A stretch of 64,000 nt of DNA from DASPLX01 sp035627375 (GTDB lineage Bacteria > Pseudomonadota > Gammaproteobacteria > Burkholderiales > Burkholderiaceae_D), in contig DASPLX010000086.1 of assembly GCA_035627375.1 (NCBI GenBank), positions 1 through 64,000 of the forward strand, in the 5' to 3' direction. Within the stretch, counting starts at the first letter, position 1. Every line of letters begins with the position of its first letter. The position numbers were made by a program, and so were the translations under genes. Below the pieces are notes generated by a model, which searched no databases, was not told the origin of the DNA, and saw nothing but the letters and a program-made list of their open reading frames with translations. Positions 1 through 7,463 of the stretch are shown in pieces.

Positions 1-71
1 GGCCACTCCACCTTCTCGATCCGATAACCCTTCCAGCCACCCATCGCTTCCAGCGTCTTCCGGTCCAGCAT
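1..71 (-). CDS. Partial transposase, probably ISL3 family (N-terminus only)
   Basis: Only about 23 codons lie inside the window; the gene runs off the left edge. The peptide starts MLDRKTLEAMGGWKGYRIEK, which I recognise as the usual opening of ISL3-family transposases, where it precedes a Cys4 zinc-binding region. A good ribosome-binding site (GGAAGGGAG) sits just upstream of the ATG on the minus strand. A short inverted repeat, CCTGTG-acaa-CACAGG at 84-99, lies upstream, but I could not place the end of the element. The family call is from memory of a short stretch, so it is moderate. Confidence 0.55.
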   Translation of the reverse strand, partial: MLDRKTLEAMGGWKGYRIEKVEW

Positions 72-142
72 GCTTGCTCCCTTCCTGTGACAACACAGGA
101 TAGCAAGCTCGGAAAACTCCCCGGAATTCTACGATGAACCAG

Positions 143-179
143 AAAAAAGCCCCGCGGCAGCCTTGCGGTTGCGGCGGGG
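143..179 (-). terminator. Rho-independent terminator of the head-GIN/HAAS gene group
   Basis: Read on the minus strand, a GC-rich hairpin (CCCCGCCGCA paired with TGCCGCGGGG, one mismatch) is followed by CTTTTTT. It lies about 65 bases past the stop of the head-GIN gene and closes the leftward unit. Confidence 0.8.
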
Positions 180-244
180 AAGAGCGACTACCAGTAAGGG
201 GAGGCGCTTAGGAGGAAGCTTGAAGACGATCGGTCAGCGGCGCA

Positions 245-1051
245 TCATTCCCAGCGTACGTCGCCGGAACCGCTCTTGCTGACATTGCGCTGGGCGGGAT
301 TGCCGGCAATCGCGACTTCGCCGCTACCGCGGATCGCGACGCTGACCGTGCTCTTGGCGAAGATTTCGGCATCGCCCGAGCCCGAGAGGCTCAGATTGAC
401 GGAATCGGCATGCAATTCCCTCGCATGCACGTCGCCGGAGCCGTTCAACTTGGCGGTCATGCGCTTGGCGGTGCCGCGCGCCGTCACATCGCCCGAACCT
501 GCGAGGGTGAGTTCGACATCGTCGCTATTGCCGCCGTCGACTTCCAGGTCGCCGCTGCCGGACAGGCTGGCGGTGATGCGTTGGTACTGACCGTAGAATT
601 TCATGTCGCCCGAACCGCTCAGGGCGAGTTGCAGGTTGCCGCCCGAGAAACCGGAAACCGTGGCGTCGCCGCTGCCGTGCACGCGCAATTCCTGCAGCGC
701 GGGCAAGGTCAGTTCGATCACCATCGGGCGATGGCGGTTGATGATGACACCCTTGATATCGATCTGCAGCGTGTTGCCGTTCTGGGTCGTGACGATCTTC
801 GACAGGAAGCGCTGTTCGGCGCGCACATTCATCGACGGCGTCGCGCCCTGCTTGAGCTTCAGGTCGATCGGGCCGGAGAGCTTGATGATCGAGATGCCGG
901 CATCGACCGGCCTGGTTTCGGTCGCCATGGCGCGGCTGCCCGTTTCGCCGGATTGCTCCAGGCCTTGGGCCCGCAACACGTTGTACGACAATGCGACCAG
1001 CACCACCGCCAGTCCGAGCAGGAAGGCGCCTGCTTTCATGAGTGCTCGCAT
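245..1051 (-). CDS. Head-GIN domain (DUF2807) surface/periplasmic protein
   Basis: A 268-aa protein with an N-terminal hydrophobic segment (about residues 7-27, signal peptide or anchor). The rest is a repetitive beta structure in which the motif SGSGD recurs about every 18-20 residues down to the C-terminus (SGSGDVRWE). That pattern is typical of the putative auto-transporter adhesin head-GIN domain family (DUF2807), which folds as a right-handed beta-helix-like stack. The precise role is unknown. The start was chosen at MRALMKAG because AAGGAG lies at the right distance; an upstream in-frame ATG would read through the 3' end of the HAAS gene. It is the last gene of a leftward group with the HAAS protein, 44 bases downstream of it. 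Such pairs in other bacteria are linked to envelope-stress sensing, which is inference here. Confidence 0.8.
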   Translation of the reverse strand: MRALMKAGAFLLGLAVVLVALSYNVLRAQGLEQSGETGSRAMATETRPVDAGISIIKLSGPIDLKLKQGATPSMNVRAEQRFLSKIVTTQNGNTLQIDIKGVIINRHRPMVIELTLPALQELRVHGSGDATVSGFSGGNLQLALSGSGDMKFYGQYQRITASLSGSGDLEVDGGNSDDVELTLAGSGDVTARGTAKRMTAKLNGSGDVHARELHADSVNLSLSGSGDAEIFAKSTVSVAIRGSGEVAIAGNPAQRNVSKSGSGDVRWE

Positions 1052-1095
1052 ATTCAACTCCTTGAGATTGATCGATCTGGTTCGAACCGGCCTGT

Positions 1096-1956
1096 TCACG
1101 CGTTGCGCAGGACGGAAATATTCATCTGGATATAGCGCTTCATGCCTATCCAGGTGTACTTGGTCACGACCGCGCACAGCAGCAGCAGCAGGATGCCGCC
1201 GAGGATGACGCCGATGCCGCGCAGGGTTTGCAATCCTCGATCGTCGCCCTCATCGACAAAGACGGTCGCCGTTGCCTTCGACTGTCCCGTCGTGGAAGTG
1301 CCGGCGGTAGAAGCGTCCGCTGTGGAAGTGCTCGGCGTGGAGGCGGCCGGCGTGGAAGCATTCGGCGCGGATGCGGCAGCGGCCGGTGCGTTCGCCTGTG
1401 GCGCGCCGGCGGTATCGGCCGTGCCTGCGTCCTCTTCTTCGTCGTTCTCGTGCTGGATCTGGATGCCGTCTTCGCCGATCCTGATCCTGAGACGATCGAA
1501 ATTTTCGGCATGGCGCGTATTCGGAGCGTCGATCACGACTTGCTCGAACGGCATGCGGAACGCCACTTCCTCGACACCCGACAGGCTGCTCGCGGTCAAG
1601 AAGATGCCGCCGAAATAGCTGACCAGCGCCACGATATACAACACCATCAGCAGGATGCCGTAGAGGAAAGTCGGAATGATCATGAACAGATTGAAGACCG
1701 CCAGCCCGACGCCGGAAATGAACACGCGTCCCGCCTTGGCGGCGCCGTTCGCGGCGCGCTCGCGCGTCGGAAGACGCACTTGCGCCGCGATATCCCACGG
1801 ATCGCCCAATTCGCGCGCGATGTCTTCCTCGCTGCGCCCCGCCGCGCTGCCTTGTTCGAAACGCCGCTCGTACTCGGCGACGGTACGCTCCACCTTATCG
1901 GCGGGCAAACCGTGCAAAGCCGTCTTCAGCGTATTCAAGAACTCGAACTTGGTCAT
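1096..1956 (-). CDS. HAAS/DUF1700 family membrane protein
   Basis: A 286-aa protein. Residues 1-60 match the HAAS (DUF1700) helical domain: a start like MTKFEFLNTLKTAL, then YERRFEQG and an EEDIARELGDP segment. Two hydrophobic stretches follow around residues 80-130. A low-complexity Ala/Ser/Thr-rich linker (about 175-235) precedes a final membrane span near 245-265. HAAS proteins usually sit next to a PadR-type repressor and DUF2807/DUF4097 proteins; here the DUF2807 partner is present but no PadR gene is seen. The start has a clear GGGAGA ribosome-binding site. The function is probably signalling or anchoring in the envelope, but no reaction is known. The repeated TST/AST linker is unusual and may vary between strains. 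Confidence 0.8.
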   Translation of the reverse strand: MTKFEFLNTLKTALHGLPADKVERTVAEYERRFEQGSAAGRSEEDIARELGDPWDIAAQVRLPTRERAANGAAKAGRVFISGVGLAVFNLFMIIPTFLYGILLMVLYIVALVSYFGGIFLTASSLSGVEEVAFRMPFEQVVIDAPNTRHAENFDRLRIRIGEDGIQIQHENDEEEDAGTADTAGAPQANAPAAAASAPNASTPAASTPSTSTADASTAGTSTTGQSKATATVFVDEGDDRGLQTLRGIGVILGGILLLLLCAVVTKYTWIGMKRYIQMNISVLRNA

Positions 1957-2012
1957 ATTGCCGTCTCCCTTTGCACGCTGCCGGTTCGGCAGCGCTTCGT
2001 TATTCGTCGTGA

Positions 2013-2255
2013 TCAGCCTTGTTCGCCGTTAACCTTGTCGCGCATCGCTTGCACGATCTTTTGCGTGGGCGTCAGCCTTTTCGCGGTGATCGTGACGACC
2101 GGCATGGACTCGCCGGACGCGGTGGTGGTCGCGCTGACGGCCACCGTGGTGCCGGCGTTGGCGGTATTGGCCGAGTTGACAGTGAACACCGCTACAGCGC
2201 ATCCGAGACCGAGCGCAACCAGCACGGCGGCTTTAAGAGTCTGTGTCGTTTTCAT
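2013..2255 (-). CDS. Small secreted protein of unknown function
   Basis: An 80-aa product with a classic signal peptide (charged MKTTQTLK, hydrophobic core, cleavage likely after NTANA near residue 34) and a short mature part rich in Thr/Val ending in a charged helix. AAAGGA precedes the ATG. It lies 56 bases upstream of the HAAS gene in the same direction, so it may be the first gene of that unit. No family recognised. Confidence 0.65.
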   Translation of the reverse strand: MKTTQTLKAAVLVALGLGCAVAVFTVNSANTANAGTTVAVSATTTASGESMPVVTITAKRLTPTQKIVQAMRDKVNGEQG

Positions 2256-2535
2256 GTCGATTCCTTTCAGTGATCGATTGGTGTAGCGTCACTGTAGGAA
2301 AGCGGGCGGGCAAGTGCCACCGGATTGCGACGAACTGCGTTTTTGGCGGGGCAGGGCGCAAAATTCCGGGGACGGGCGACGCCGAAAAATGCGGCGTCCG
2401 GCATGCCGGCAGCCTGCGCAGTGGTGCTCGACGCTCCGACGCTCGGCGTCTTGGGGGAGCAAATCGCAAAATCGTGCCTTACGGAAACTCGATCCGGGGG
2501 GATTCGCGGCGGGTATGGCTGCCGCCGATGCCGGA

Positions 2536-3768
2536 CTAACGCGGCAGTTCCGCCTTCAATGCCGCACGCAAGGCGCGCGGATCGCAACGATCGATCGCCA
2601 CGCGCTCGCAACCGTGCCAGGCGGCACAGCGCGCGAGCGCGGCGGCGACATCGGTGACCAGGCGTTGCGTCACCCGGATGCCGGGTTCGAGATACAAGAC
2701 CTTGACCTGGAACACGCCGTCGCCGCGATGCGCCTTGGCATCGAGGCGGCCGATCAACGCGCCGCGCCGCAAGATCGGCAGCGTGAAATAGCCGTACACG
2801 CGTTTCGGTTCCGGCGTATAGCATTCGAGCCGGTAGTCGAAATTGAACAGTTCGAGCGCGCGCTTGCGGTCCCAGACCACGGGGTCGAAAGGCGACAGCA
2901 GCGTCGTCAGCGTCGGCTTCAGCCGGCCGTCCGCGGCCGCCTCGGCCAGCTCGCGTTGCGCCGGGTGAATATAGACAGGCCCGCTCCAGCCTTCGATGCC
3001 GGCTTTCAGCAAAGCGCCTTCGGCGGCCAGCGCCTCGGGATCGGGCCGTTCGCGCACCCGCGCGGTGCGGAAGTAATCCGCGATCCAGGAGGCTTTCGCA
3101 AAACCGAGCGCATGGACTGCCTTCAGCAGCAGGGTACGCTGCGTCTCTGCCGGAGACGGCAGCTTCGCATCATCCCATTCCGGCAGGATGCGCTCGGCCA
3201 AGTCATACACGCGATGAAAATTCTGACGCGCCGCGATCATCAGGCGCCCAGAGGTGAACAAGGCTTCGAGCGCGCGCTTCTCCGGTTTCCATTCCCACCA
3301 GCCGCCTTTCTTGCCGTCGGTGCGCTTGAAATCGGCCGAGCGTACCGGACCGTTGGCGCGGATATGGTCGATCAAGGCGTCGACGTCGCCGCGATGGGCG
3401 GCGATCCATTGCATGGTGCGCGACCAGCCCATCGCGGCCGGGTCCAGCATGCGATGCCGATACAGGCCGTAATCCTCGATCGGCACGAAGCAGGCTTCGT
3501 GCGCCCAATATTCGAACAGCTTGCCTTCGGCCAGCAATTCGTCGAGCCAGGCTTGCTCATAGGCGCCGAGCCGGCTGTACAACACCAGGTAAGGGCTGCG
3601 CGCCACGACATGGATCGTGTCGATCTGCAGCACGCCCATGCGCCGGATCGCGGCGAGGACGTCATCCTTGGCCGCCCGCCTTTTCGGCGGATTGAGCAGG
3701 CCTTGCGCGGCCAGATGCAGGGCACGGGCGGCCGGCAGCGAAAGCCGCAGGGCGGTATCCGCACCCAT
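2536..3768 (-). CDS. ycaQ: YcaQ/AlkX-type winged-helix DNA glycosylase
   Basis: A 410-aa protein of the HTH_42/YcaQ family. The family removes bulky alkylated bases and unhooks DNA interstrand crosslinks; E. coli YcaQ is the reference. The N-terminal region carries the recognisable stretch MGVLQIDTIHVVARSPYL followed by an FEYWAHEA segment with the conserved acidic and His residues. The C-terminal half carries the wing-like parts (for example RLDAKAHR). Length matches the family (about 400 aa). It starts three bases after the stop of tag, so the two repair genes are almost certainly co-transcribed. A LexA-box-bearing promoter upstream of tag would put both under SOS control. Confidence 0.88.
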   Translation of the reverse strand: MGADTALRLSLPAARALHLAAQGLLNPPKRRAAKDDVLAAIRRMGVLQIDTIHVVARSPYLVLYSRLGAYEQAWLDELLAEGKLFEYWAHEACFVPIEDYGLYRHRMLDPAAMGWSRTMQWIAAHRGDVDALIDHIRANGPVRSADFKRTDGKKGGWWEWKPEKRALEALFTSGRLMIAARQNFHRVYDLAERILPEWDDAKLPSPAETQRTLLLKAVHALGFAKASWIADYFRTARVRERPDPEALAAEGALLKAGIEGWSGPVYIHPAQRELAEAAADGRLKPTLTTLLSPFDPVVWDRKRALELFNFDYRLECYTPEPKRVYGYFTLPILRRGALIGRLDAKAHRGDGVFQVKVLYLEPGIRVTQRLVTDVAAALARCAAWHGCERVAIDRCDPRALRAALKAELPR

Positions 3769-3771
3769 GGT

Positions 3772-4344
3772 TCAGTGGGCCTTGGGCCGGTGCAGGAAGC
3801 ATTCGGCACTATGGTCGTTGACCATGCCGATCGCCTGCATATAAGCGTAGACGATGGTCGAGCCGACGAACTTGAATCCGCGCTTGGAAAGATCCTTGGA
3901 TATTTGATCGGACAACGGCGTCTTGGCGGGAGCATCCTTGGCCGTCTGCCACCGGTTGACGATCGGCTTGCCGTCGACATGGGCCCACAGGTAGGGAGCG
4001 AGCCCGCCGACTTCATCGCGCAGACGCAGGTAGGCCTGCGCATTGTTGATCACCGCGGCGACTTTGAGGCGGTTGCGCACGATGCCGGGATTCTCGAGCA
4101 GTTCGGCCACCTTCTTCGCGCCATAGTTCGCGATCTTCTCGGCATCCCAGTTGTCGAAGGCGGCGCGATAAGTCTCGCGCTTGTTCAATATGGTTTCCCA
4201 GGAGAGGCCGGCTTGCGCTCCCTCCAGATTGAGCATTTCGAACAGCCGCACCTCGTCGTGGCAGGGCACGCCCCATTCATGGTCGTGGTAATCGAGATAG
4301 CGGGGATTGGCGGGATTGGCCCAGCTGCAACGAACGATGGTCAT
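3772..4344 (-). CDS. tag: DNA-3-methyladenine glycosylase I (Tag)
   Basis: A 190-aa enzyme that excises 3-methyladenine from alkylated DNA. The N-terminal zinc-site Cys (RCSWA) and the HDxEWGVP segment are typical of Tag. So are the QAGLSW helix and the FKFVGSTIVYAYMQAIGMVNDH region, and the C-terminal HSAECF supplies further zinc ligands. Length fits Tag (about 185-195 aa). I chose MTIVRCSW as the start; the open frame extends far upstream but only as antisense of the neighbouring flavoprotein gene. It is first in an operon with ycaQ. The promoter on the minus strand overlaps a LexA box, so induction by DNA damage is likely. Confidence 0.93.
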   Translation of the reverse strand: MTIVRCSWANPANPRYLDYHDHEWGVPCHDEVRLFEMLNLEGAQAGLSWETILNKRETYRAAFDNWDAEKIANYGAKKVAELLENPGIVRNRLKVAAVINNAQAYLRLRDEVGGLAPYLWAHVDGKPIVNRWQTAKDAPAKTPLSDQISKDLSKRGFKFVGSTIVYAYMQAIGMVNDHSAECFLHRPKAH

Positions 4345-4394
4345 AGGCGGCGCCTCTAAGAAAAGATTGCACGGGAGGGTAGTTGTTTGAATTT

Positions 4395-4414
4395 TACTGT
4401 ATAAATTTACAGCA
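4395..4414. promoter_or_regulatory. LexA operator (SOS box) between tag and the flavoprotein gene
   Basis: The sequence TACTGTATAAATTTACAGCA matches the E. coli consensus TACTGTATATATATACAGTA at 17 of 20 positions. It keeps the full CTGT-N8-ACAG core used by gamma- and betaproteobacterial LexA. It covers the putative -10 of the leftward tag promoter and lies in the -35 region of the rightward flavoprotein promoter, so one repressor dimer could silence both. This is direct sequence evidence plus a known consensus; binding is untested. Confidence 0.85.
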
Positions 4415-4427
4415 TGCAGCATCGCAA
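4398..4427 (-). promoter_or_regulatory. Promoter of the tag-ycaQ operon
   Basis: On the minus strand TTGCGA (-35) is followed after 17-18 bases by TTATAC/TATACA (-10). The -10 lies inside the LexA box. The predicted leader to the tag ATG is about 45-50 bases. Confidence 0.55.
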
Positions 4428-4436
4428 TCGTATAAT
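4406..4436 (+). promoter_or_regulatory. Promoter of the flavoprotein gene, leaderless arrangement
   Basis: A perfect TATAAT at 4431-4436 is followed seven bases later by the ATG at 4444. The best -35, TTTACA, is 19 bases upstream and inside the LexA box. There is no Shine-Dalgarno sequence, so the mRNA probably starts at or beside the AUG. Confidence 0.6.
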
Positions 4437-4443
4437 GTGGCGC

Positions 4444-5700
4444 ATGAACGAAGTCGGCAAATCCAAGAAAACCATCGCCGTCGTCGGCGGCGGGCCAGCC
4501 GGCCTGATGGCGGCCGAAGTCCTGAGCGGGCACGGTATCCAGGTCGATGTTTACGATGCCATGCCCTCCGTCGGCCGCAAATTCCTGTTGGCCGGCAAAG
4601 GCGGCATGAACATCACGCATTCCGAACCGATCGCTCCCTTTCTCGAACGTTACGGCGCGCGGCGCGAACAGATCGCGCCGCTGCTCGCGGCCTTCGGCCC
4701 GCACGCCTTGCGCGAGTGGATCCACGGGCTCGGGATCGAGACTTTCGTCGGCAGCTCGGGACGCGTCTTCCCCACCGATATGAAAGCCGCACCGCTGTTG
4801 CGCGCCTGGCTGCACCGCCTGCGCAAAGCCGGGGTGGGTTTTCATATGCGCCACCGCTGGCTGGGCTGGAACGGCGAGCCCGCGAGCCGCAACCTGCGTT
4901 TCGCCGCGCCCGAGGGCGAACAGACCATCCACGCCGATGCCGTGCTGCTCGCGCTCGGCGGCGCCAGTTGGGCGCGCCTCGGTTCCGACGGCGCCTGGGT
5001 ACCCTTGCTCGCAGCGCAGGGCATCGCGGTCAATCCGCTGCGCCCGGCCAACTGCGGCTTCGAGGCGCGCTGGAGCGAACATTTCCGTGCCCGCTTCGCC
5101 GGCGAACCGGTGAAATCGGTCGTCGCGAGCGTCGTCGATACGCAGGGCCGGACGCACAGCCGCCAGGGCGAGTTCGTGATCAGCGCGACCGGCATCGAAG
5201 GCGGCTTGATCTATGCGTTGTCGGCCCAGGTGCGCGATAGGATCGCGGCGCAAGGCGAGGCGACGCTGACGCTCGACCTGACGCCGGGCAAGGACTTGCG
5301 CCGCGTGATCGAGGAAGTGAGCCATCCGCGCGGATCGCGTTCGCTGGCCTCGCATCTGCAAAGCAAGGCCGGCATCCATGGCGTGAAGGCCGGCTTGCTG
5401 CGCGAACTGACTTCGAAAGAGGAATTCGCCGACCCGCTGCGCCTGGCGCACGCCATCAAGGCCCTGCCGCTCAGGCTTGTCGCGCCGCGTCCGATCGATG
5501 AAGCGATCAGCAGCGCGGGCGGCGTGGCGTTCGAGGCGCTCGACGCGCACCTGATGCTGCGCGGCCTGCCGGGCGTATTCTGCGCCGGCGAAATGCTCGA
5601 CTGGGAAGCGCCGACCGGCGGCTACCTGTTGACCGCCTGCTTCGCCAGCGGCCGCGCCGCGGGGCTGGGCGCGCTCGCGTGGCTGGAAACCCATTCTTGA
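4444..5700 (+). CDS. FAD-dependent flavoprotein, HI0933/TIGR03862 type
   Basis: A 418-aa protein with an N-terminal dinucleotide-binding motif (AVVGGGPAGLMAAE, about residues 12-25) and the GRKFLLAGKGGMNIT segment of HI0933-like flavoproteins. The C-terminal CAGEMLDWEAPTGGYLL followed by ACFASGRAAG completes the FAD site. The family's physiological reaction is poorly defined; BaiN-type members reduce unsaturated substrates. The start was set at MNEVGKSKK because the TATAAT lies between it and an earlier in-frame ATG (4414) that would fall inside the promoter. It is divergent from the tag-ycaQ repair operon across a LexA box and 28 bases upstream of the broken aldolase-like gene, probably one transcript. 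SOS control of a flavoprotein would be unusual. Confidence 0.85.
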   Translation: MNEVGKSKKTIAVVGGGPAGLMAAEVLSGHGIQVDVYDAMPSVGRKFLLAGKGGMNITHSEPIAPFLERYGARREQIAPLLAAFGPHALREWIHGLGIETFVGSSGRVFPTDMKAAPLLRAWLHRLRKAGVGFHMRHRWLGWNGEPASRNLRFAAPEGEQTIHADAVLLALGGASWARLGSDGAWVPLLAAQGIAVNPLRPANCGFEARWSEHFRARFAGEPVKSVVASVVDTQGRTHSRQGEFVISATGIEGGLIYALSAQVRDRIAAQGEATLTLDLTPGKDLRRVIEEVSHPRGSRSLASHLQSKAGIHGVKAGLLRELTSKEEFADPLRLAHAIKALPLRLVAPRPIDEAISSAGGVAFEALDAHLMLRGLPGVFCAGEMLDWEAPTGGYLLTACFASGRAAGLGALAWLETHS

Positions 5701-5728
5701 AAAAAATGCCGAAGAACGGAGAATCGTC

Positions 5729-7090
5729 ATGAATCCCCTGGAACTGCGCCAACGCTGCCACACTTTCCTTTCCGGCGAAGCGCCGGTCTCCGCCGCCGCC
5801 GATTTCGCCGCCATGGCGCGCTGGTGCGAAGCGAACGACATCGCGCACGATGTCTATGGCGAAGGCCCCCTGGTGGAAGGCTTCGAGCGCAAGATCGCCG
5901 AACTGCTCGGCTTCGAGAAAGCCGTGTTCTGCATCACCGGCACGATGGCGCAAGTGGTGGCGCTGCGCCTTGCATGCGAAGCGGCCGGCAGCGATGCCGT
6001 CGCCTTGCACCCTAGAGGCTGTTATGAACTCAAACAGGGGGCACGCAGCCCCGGAAACCGGTCGAATGCAAGGCGCGGCGACGCGTCGTAGCGGTGCTAC
6101 GGCAAGGAGCCGCAACACGGCAGGCGGCCGGTTTCCGGGACTGCCCGGAGGGTTCGGTCGAGAAGGGCGCATCGCGGCGTTGCGGCACTTGCACAGGGGG
6201 CCCACCCTGTGCGGCGCGCCGCGCCTGGCGCTGCATCCCTTCTCGACCGAACGTGCCCCCTGTTTGAGTTCATAACAGCCTCTAGCGCGCACGTCCTGCT
6301 CCATGAGCGCAGCAATTATCAATTGCTCGACCATTTCAAGGCCTTGCCGGTCGGCGATCCGTTCCGCACCTGGTCGGTCGACGACTTGAAGAAATGGCCC
6401 GACCGGATCGGCGCGGCGCTCTACGAACTGCCGATGCGCGAAATCGGCGGCCGCTTGCCTAGCTGGGAAGAGCTGGAAGCGCTCAAGTCGCATTGCCGCG
6501 CACAAGGCATCCATTTGCACATGGACGGCGCCCGGCTATGGGAGGCGTCCGCCGGTTATCGCCGTACGCCGCGCGAGATCGCGCACGGCTTCGACTCGGT
6601 CTACGTATCGTTCTACAAGGGCATCGGCGGATTGGCCGGCGCCATGCTGCTCGGCAGTGCCGGCTTCGTCGACAAGGCCGACACCTGGATCAAGCGTTTC
6701 GGCGGCAACGTCGCGCGCCGCTCGCCATATGTCGTATCGGCGGCGATGCGTTTCGACGAGCGGCTGGCGAAGATGCCCGCCTATCTCGAGCGCACGGAAT
6801 GGCTATACGATGTCTTGCGCGAATACCCGCAAATTCGGCTCAATCCCGCCCGACCGCAGGTCAACATGCTGCATCTATATTTCCCGGTCGGCCGCGAGCG
6901 CCTGACGGCGATACGCGACGAACTCGCCGAACGGCACGGAATCTGGCTGTTCAGCGGCGCGCGCCATGCCGCCTTGCCGGACCAGAGTTCGATCGAATGG
7001 TATGTCGGGGAAGCGTTGCTGAACCTGCCCGATGAACGGGTGCGCGAAATCCTCGCCTTAATTGCGGACAAGCTCGAATCGGCCAAATAG
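5729..7090 (+). pseudogene. Threonine aldolase-like PLP enzyme gene interrupted by a MITE
   Basis: The 5' part encodes the N-terminal region of a low-specificity threonine aldolase/beta-eliminating lyase family enzyme (HDVYGEGPLVEGFE, then FCITGTMAQ). The 3' part resumes with SAHVLLHE and includes the HMDGARLWEA segment and the lysine of FYKGIGG that should carry PLP. Joining the parts across one copy of CTAG restores an intact 363-aa protein of normal family length. The 270 bases added by the insertion are a multiple of three and both parts are in the same frame. The only in-frame stop is an amber TAG at 6089-6091, so readthrough or internal initiation is imaginable, but the catalytic half has no good ribosome-binding site. 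The gene follows the flavoprotein by 28 bases with AGGAG-like GGAGA before its ATG. Confidence 0.85.
6012..6285. mobile_element. MITE-like element with perfect 30-bp inverted ends and CTAG duplication
   Basis: A 266-bp core (6016-6281) is bounded by perfect 30-bp inverted repeats beginning AGGCTGTTATGAACTCAAAC, flanked by a CTAG repeat on both sides. The duplication may equally be read as TA, with ends beginning GAGGCTGTT. Inside are nested inverted repeats: 12 bp (6050-6061 with 6128-6139), 16 bp (6152-6167 with 6237-6252) and 8 bp (6191-6198 with 6205-6212). There is no transposase gene, so it must have been moved in trans. A TA or C(T/A)A(G/A) target fits IS5-family enzymes, which is inference. 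It splits the aldolase-like gene. Confidence 0.9.
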
Positions 7091-7160
7091 GAATCCGGCC
7101 GGATATACTTCTGGAGGTCATCATCCGCCTCATCGTCAACTCTCTCCAGGAACCATCACC

Positions 7161-7463
7161 GTGATACTCGAACTCGCCGACATCCGCATCCAGCCGGGCA
7201 AGCAACAGGAATTCGACGCCGCGATCCAGCGCGGGCTCGATCAAGTGATCTCGAAAGCCAAGGGCTTTCGCGGCTACAAGGTGAACAAGGGAATCGAATC
7301 GCCGGAGCGCTACGTCCTGACGATCTTCTGGGAAACGCTCGAGAACCACACGGTCGATTTCCGCCAGTCTCCCGCCTTCACGGAATGGCGTTCGATCGTC
7401 GGGCCGTATTTCGCGGCGCCGCCGACGGTCGAGCATTTCACGCTGTTGACCAAATCGGAGTAA
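7161..7463 (+). CDS. Antibiotic biosynthesis monooxygenase (ABM) domain protein
   Basis: A 100-aa protein with one ABM ferredoxin-like domain: an N-terminal strand (LELADIRIQPGKQQEF), a helix (AAIQRGLDQVISKAKG), then FRGYKV, RYVLTIFWETLENHT and the C-terminal AFTEWRSIVGPYF. Such small proteins act as cofactor-free monooxygenases or degrade quinones or heme, but many have no known substrate. It starts with GTG at an AGGAA-containing site; an ATG further up would begin inside the upstream pseudogene. It converges with the yegD-like gene, the two stops being adjacent. Confidence 0.8.
   Translation: MILELADIRIQPGKQQEFDAAIQRGLDQVISKAKGFRGYKVNKGIESPERYVLTIFWETLENHTVDFRQSPAFTEWRSIVGPYFAAPPTVEHFTLLTKSE

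Noticed and set aside
84..99. LexA-like CTGT...ACAG near the transposase start
   Set aside because: The spacing between CTGT and ACAG is six, not eight bases. It is only a short inverted repeat.
4345..5841. Long open frame continuing upstream of tag
   Set aside because: It is antisense to the flavoprotein gene, with no ribosome-binding site and non-protein-like composition. Tag homology starts at the chosen ATG.
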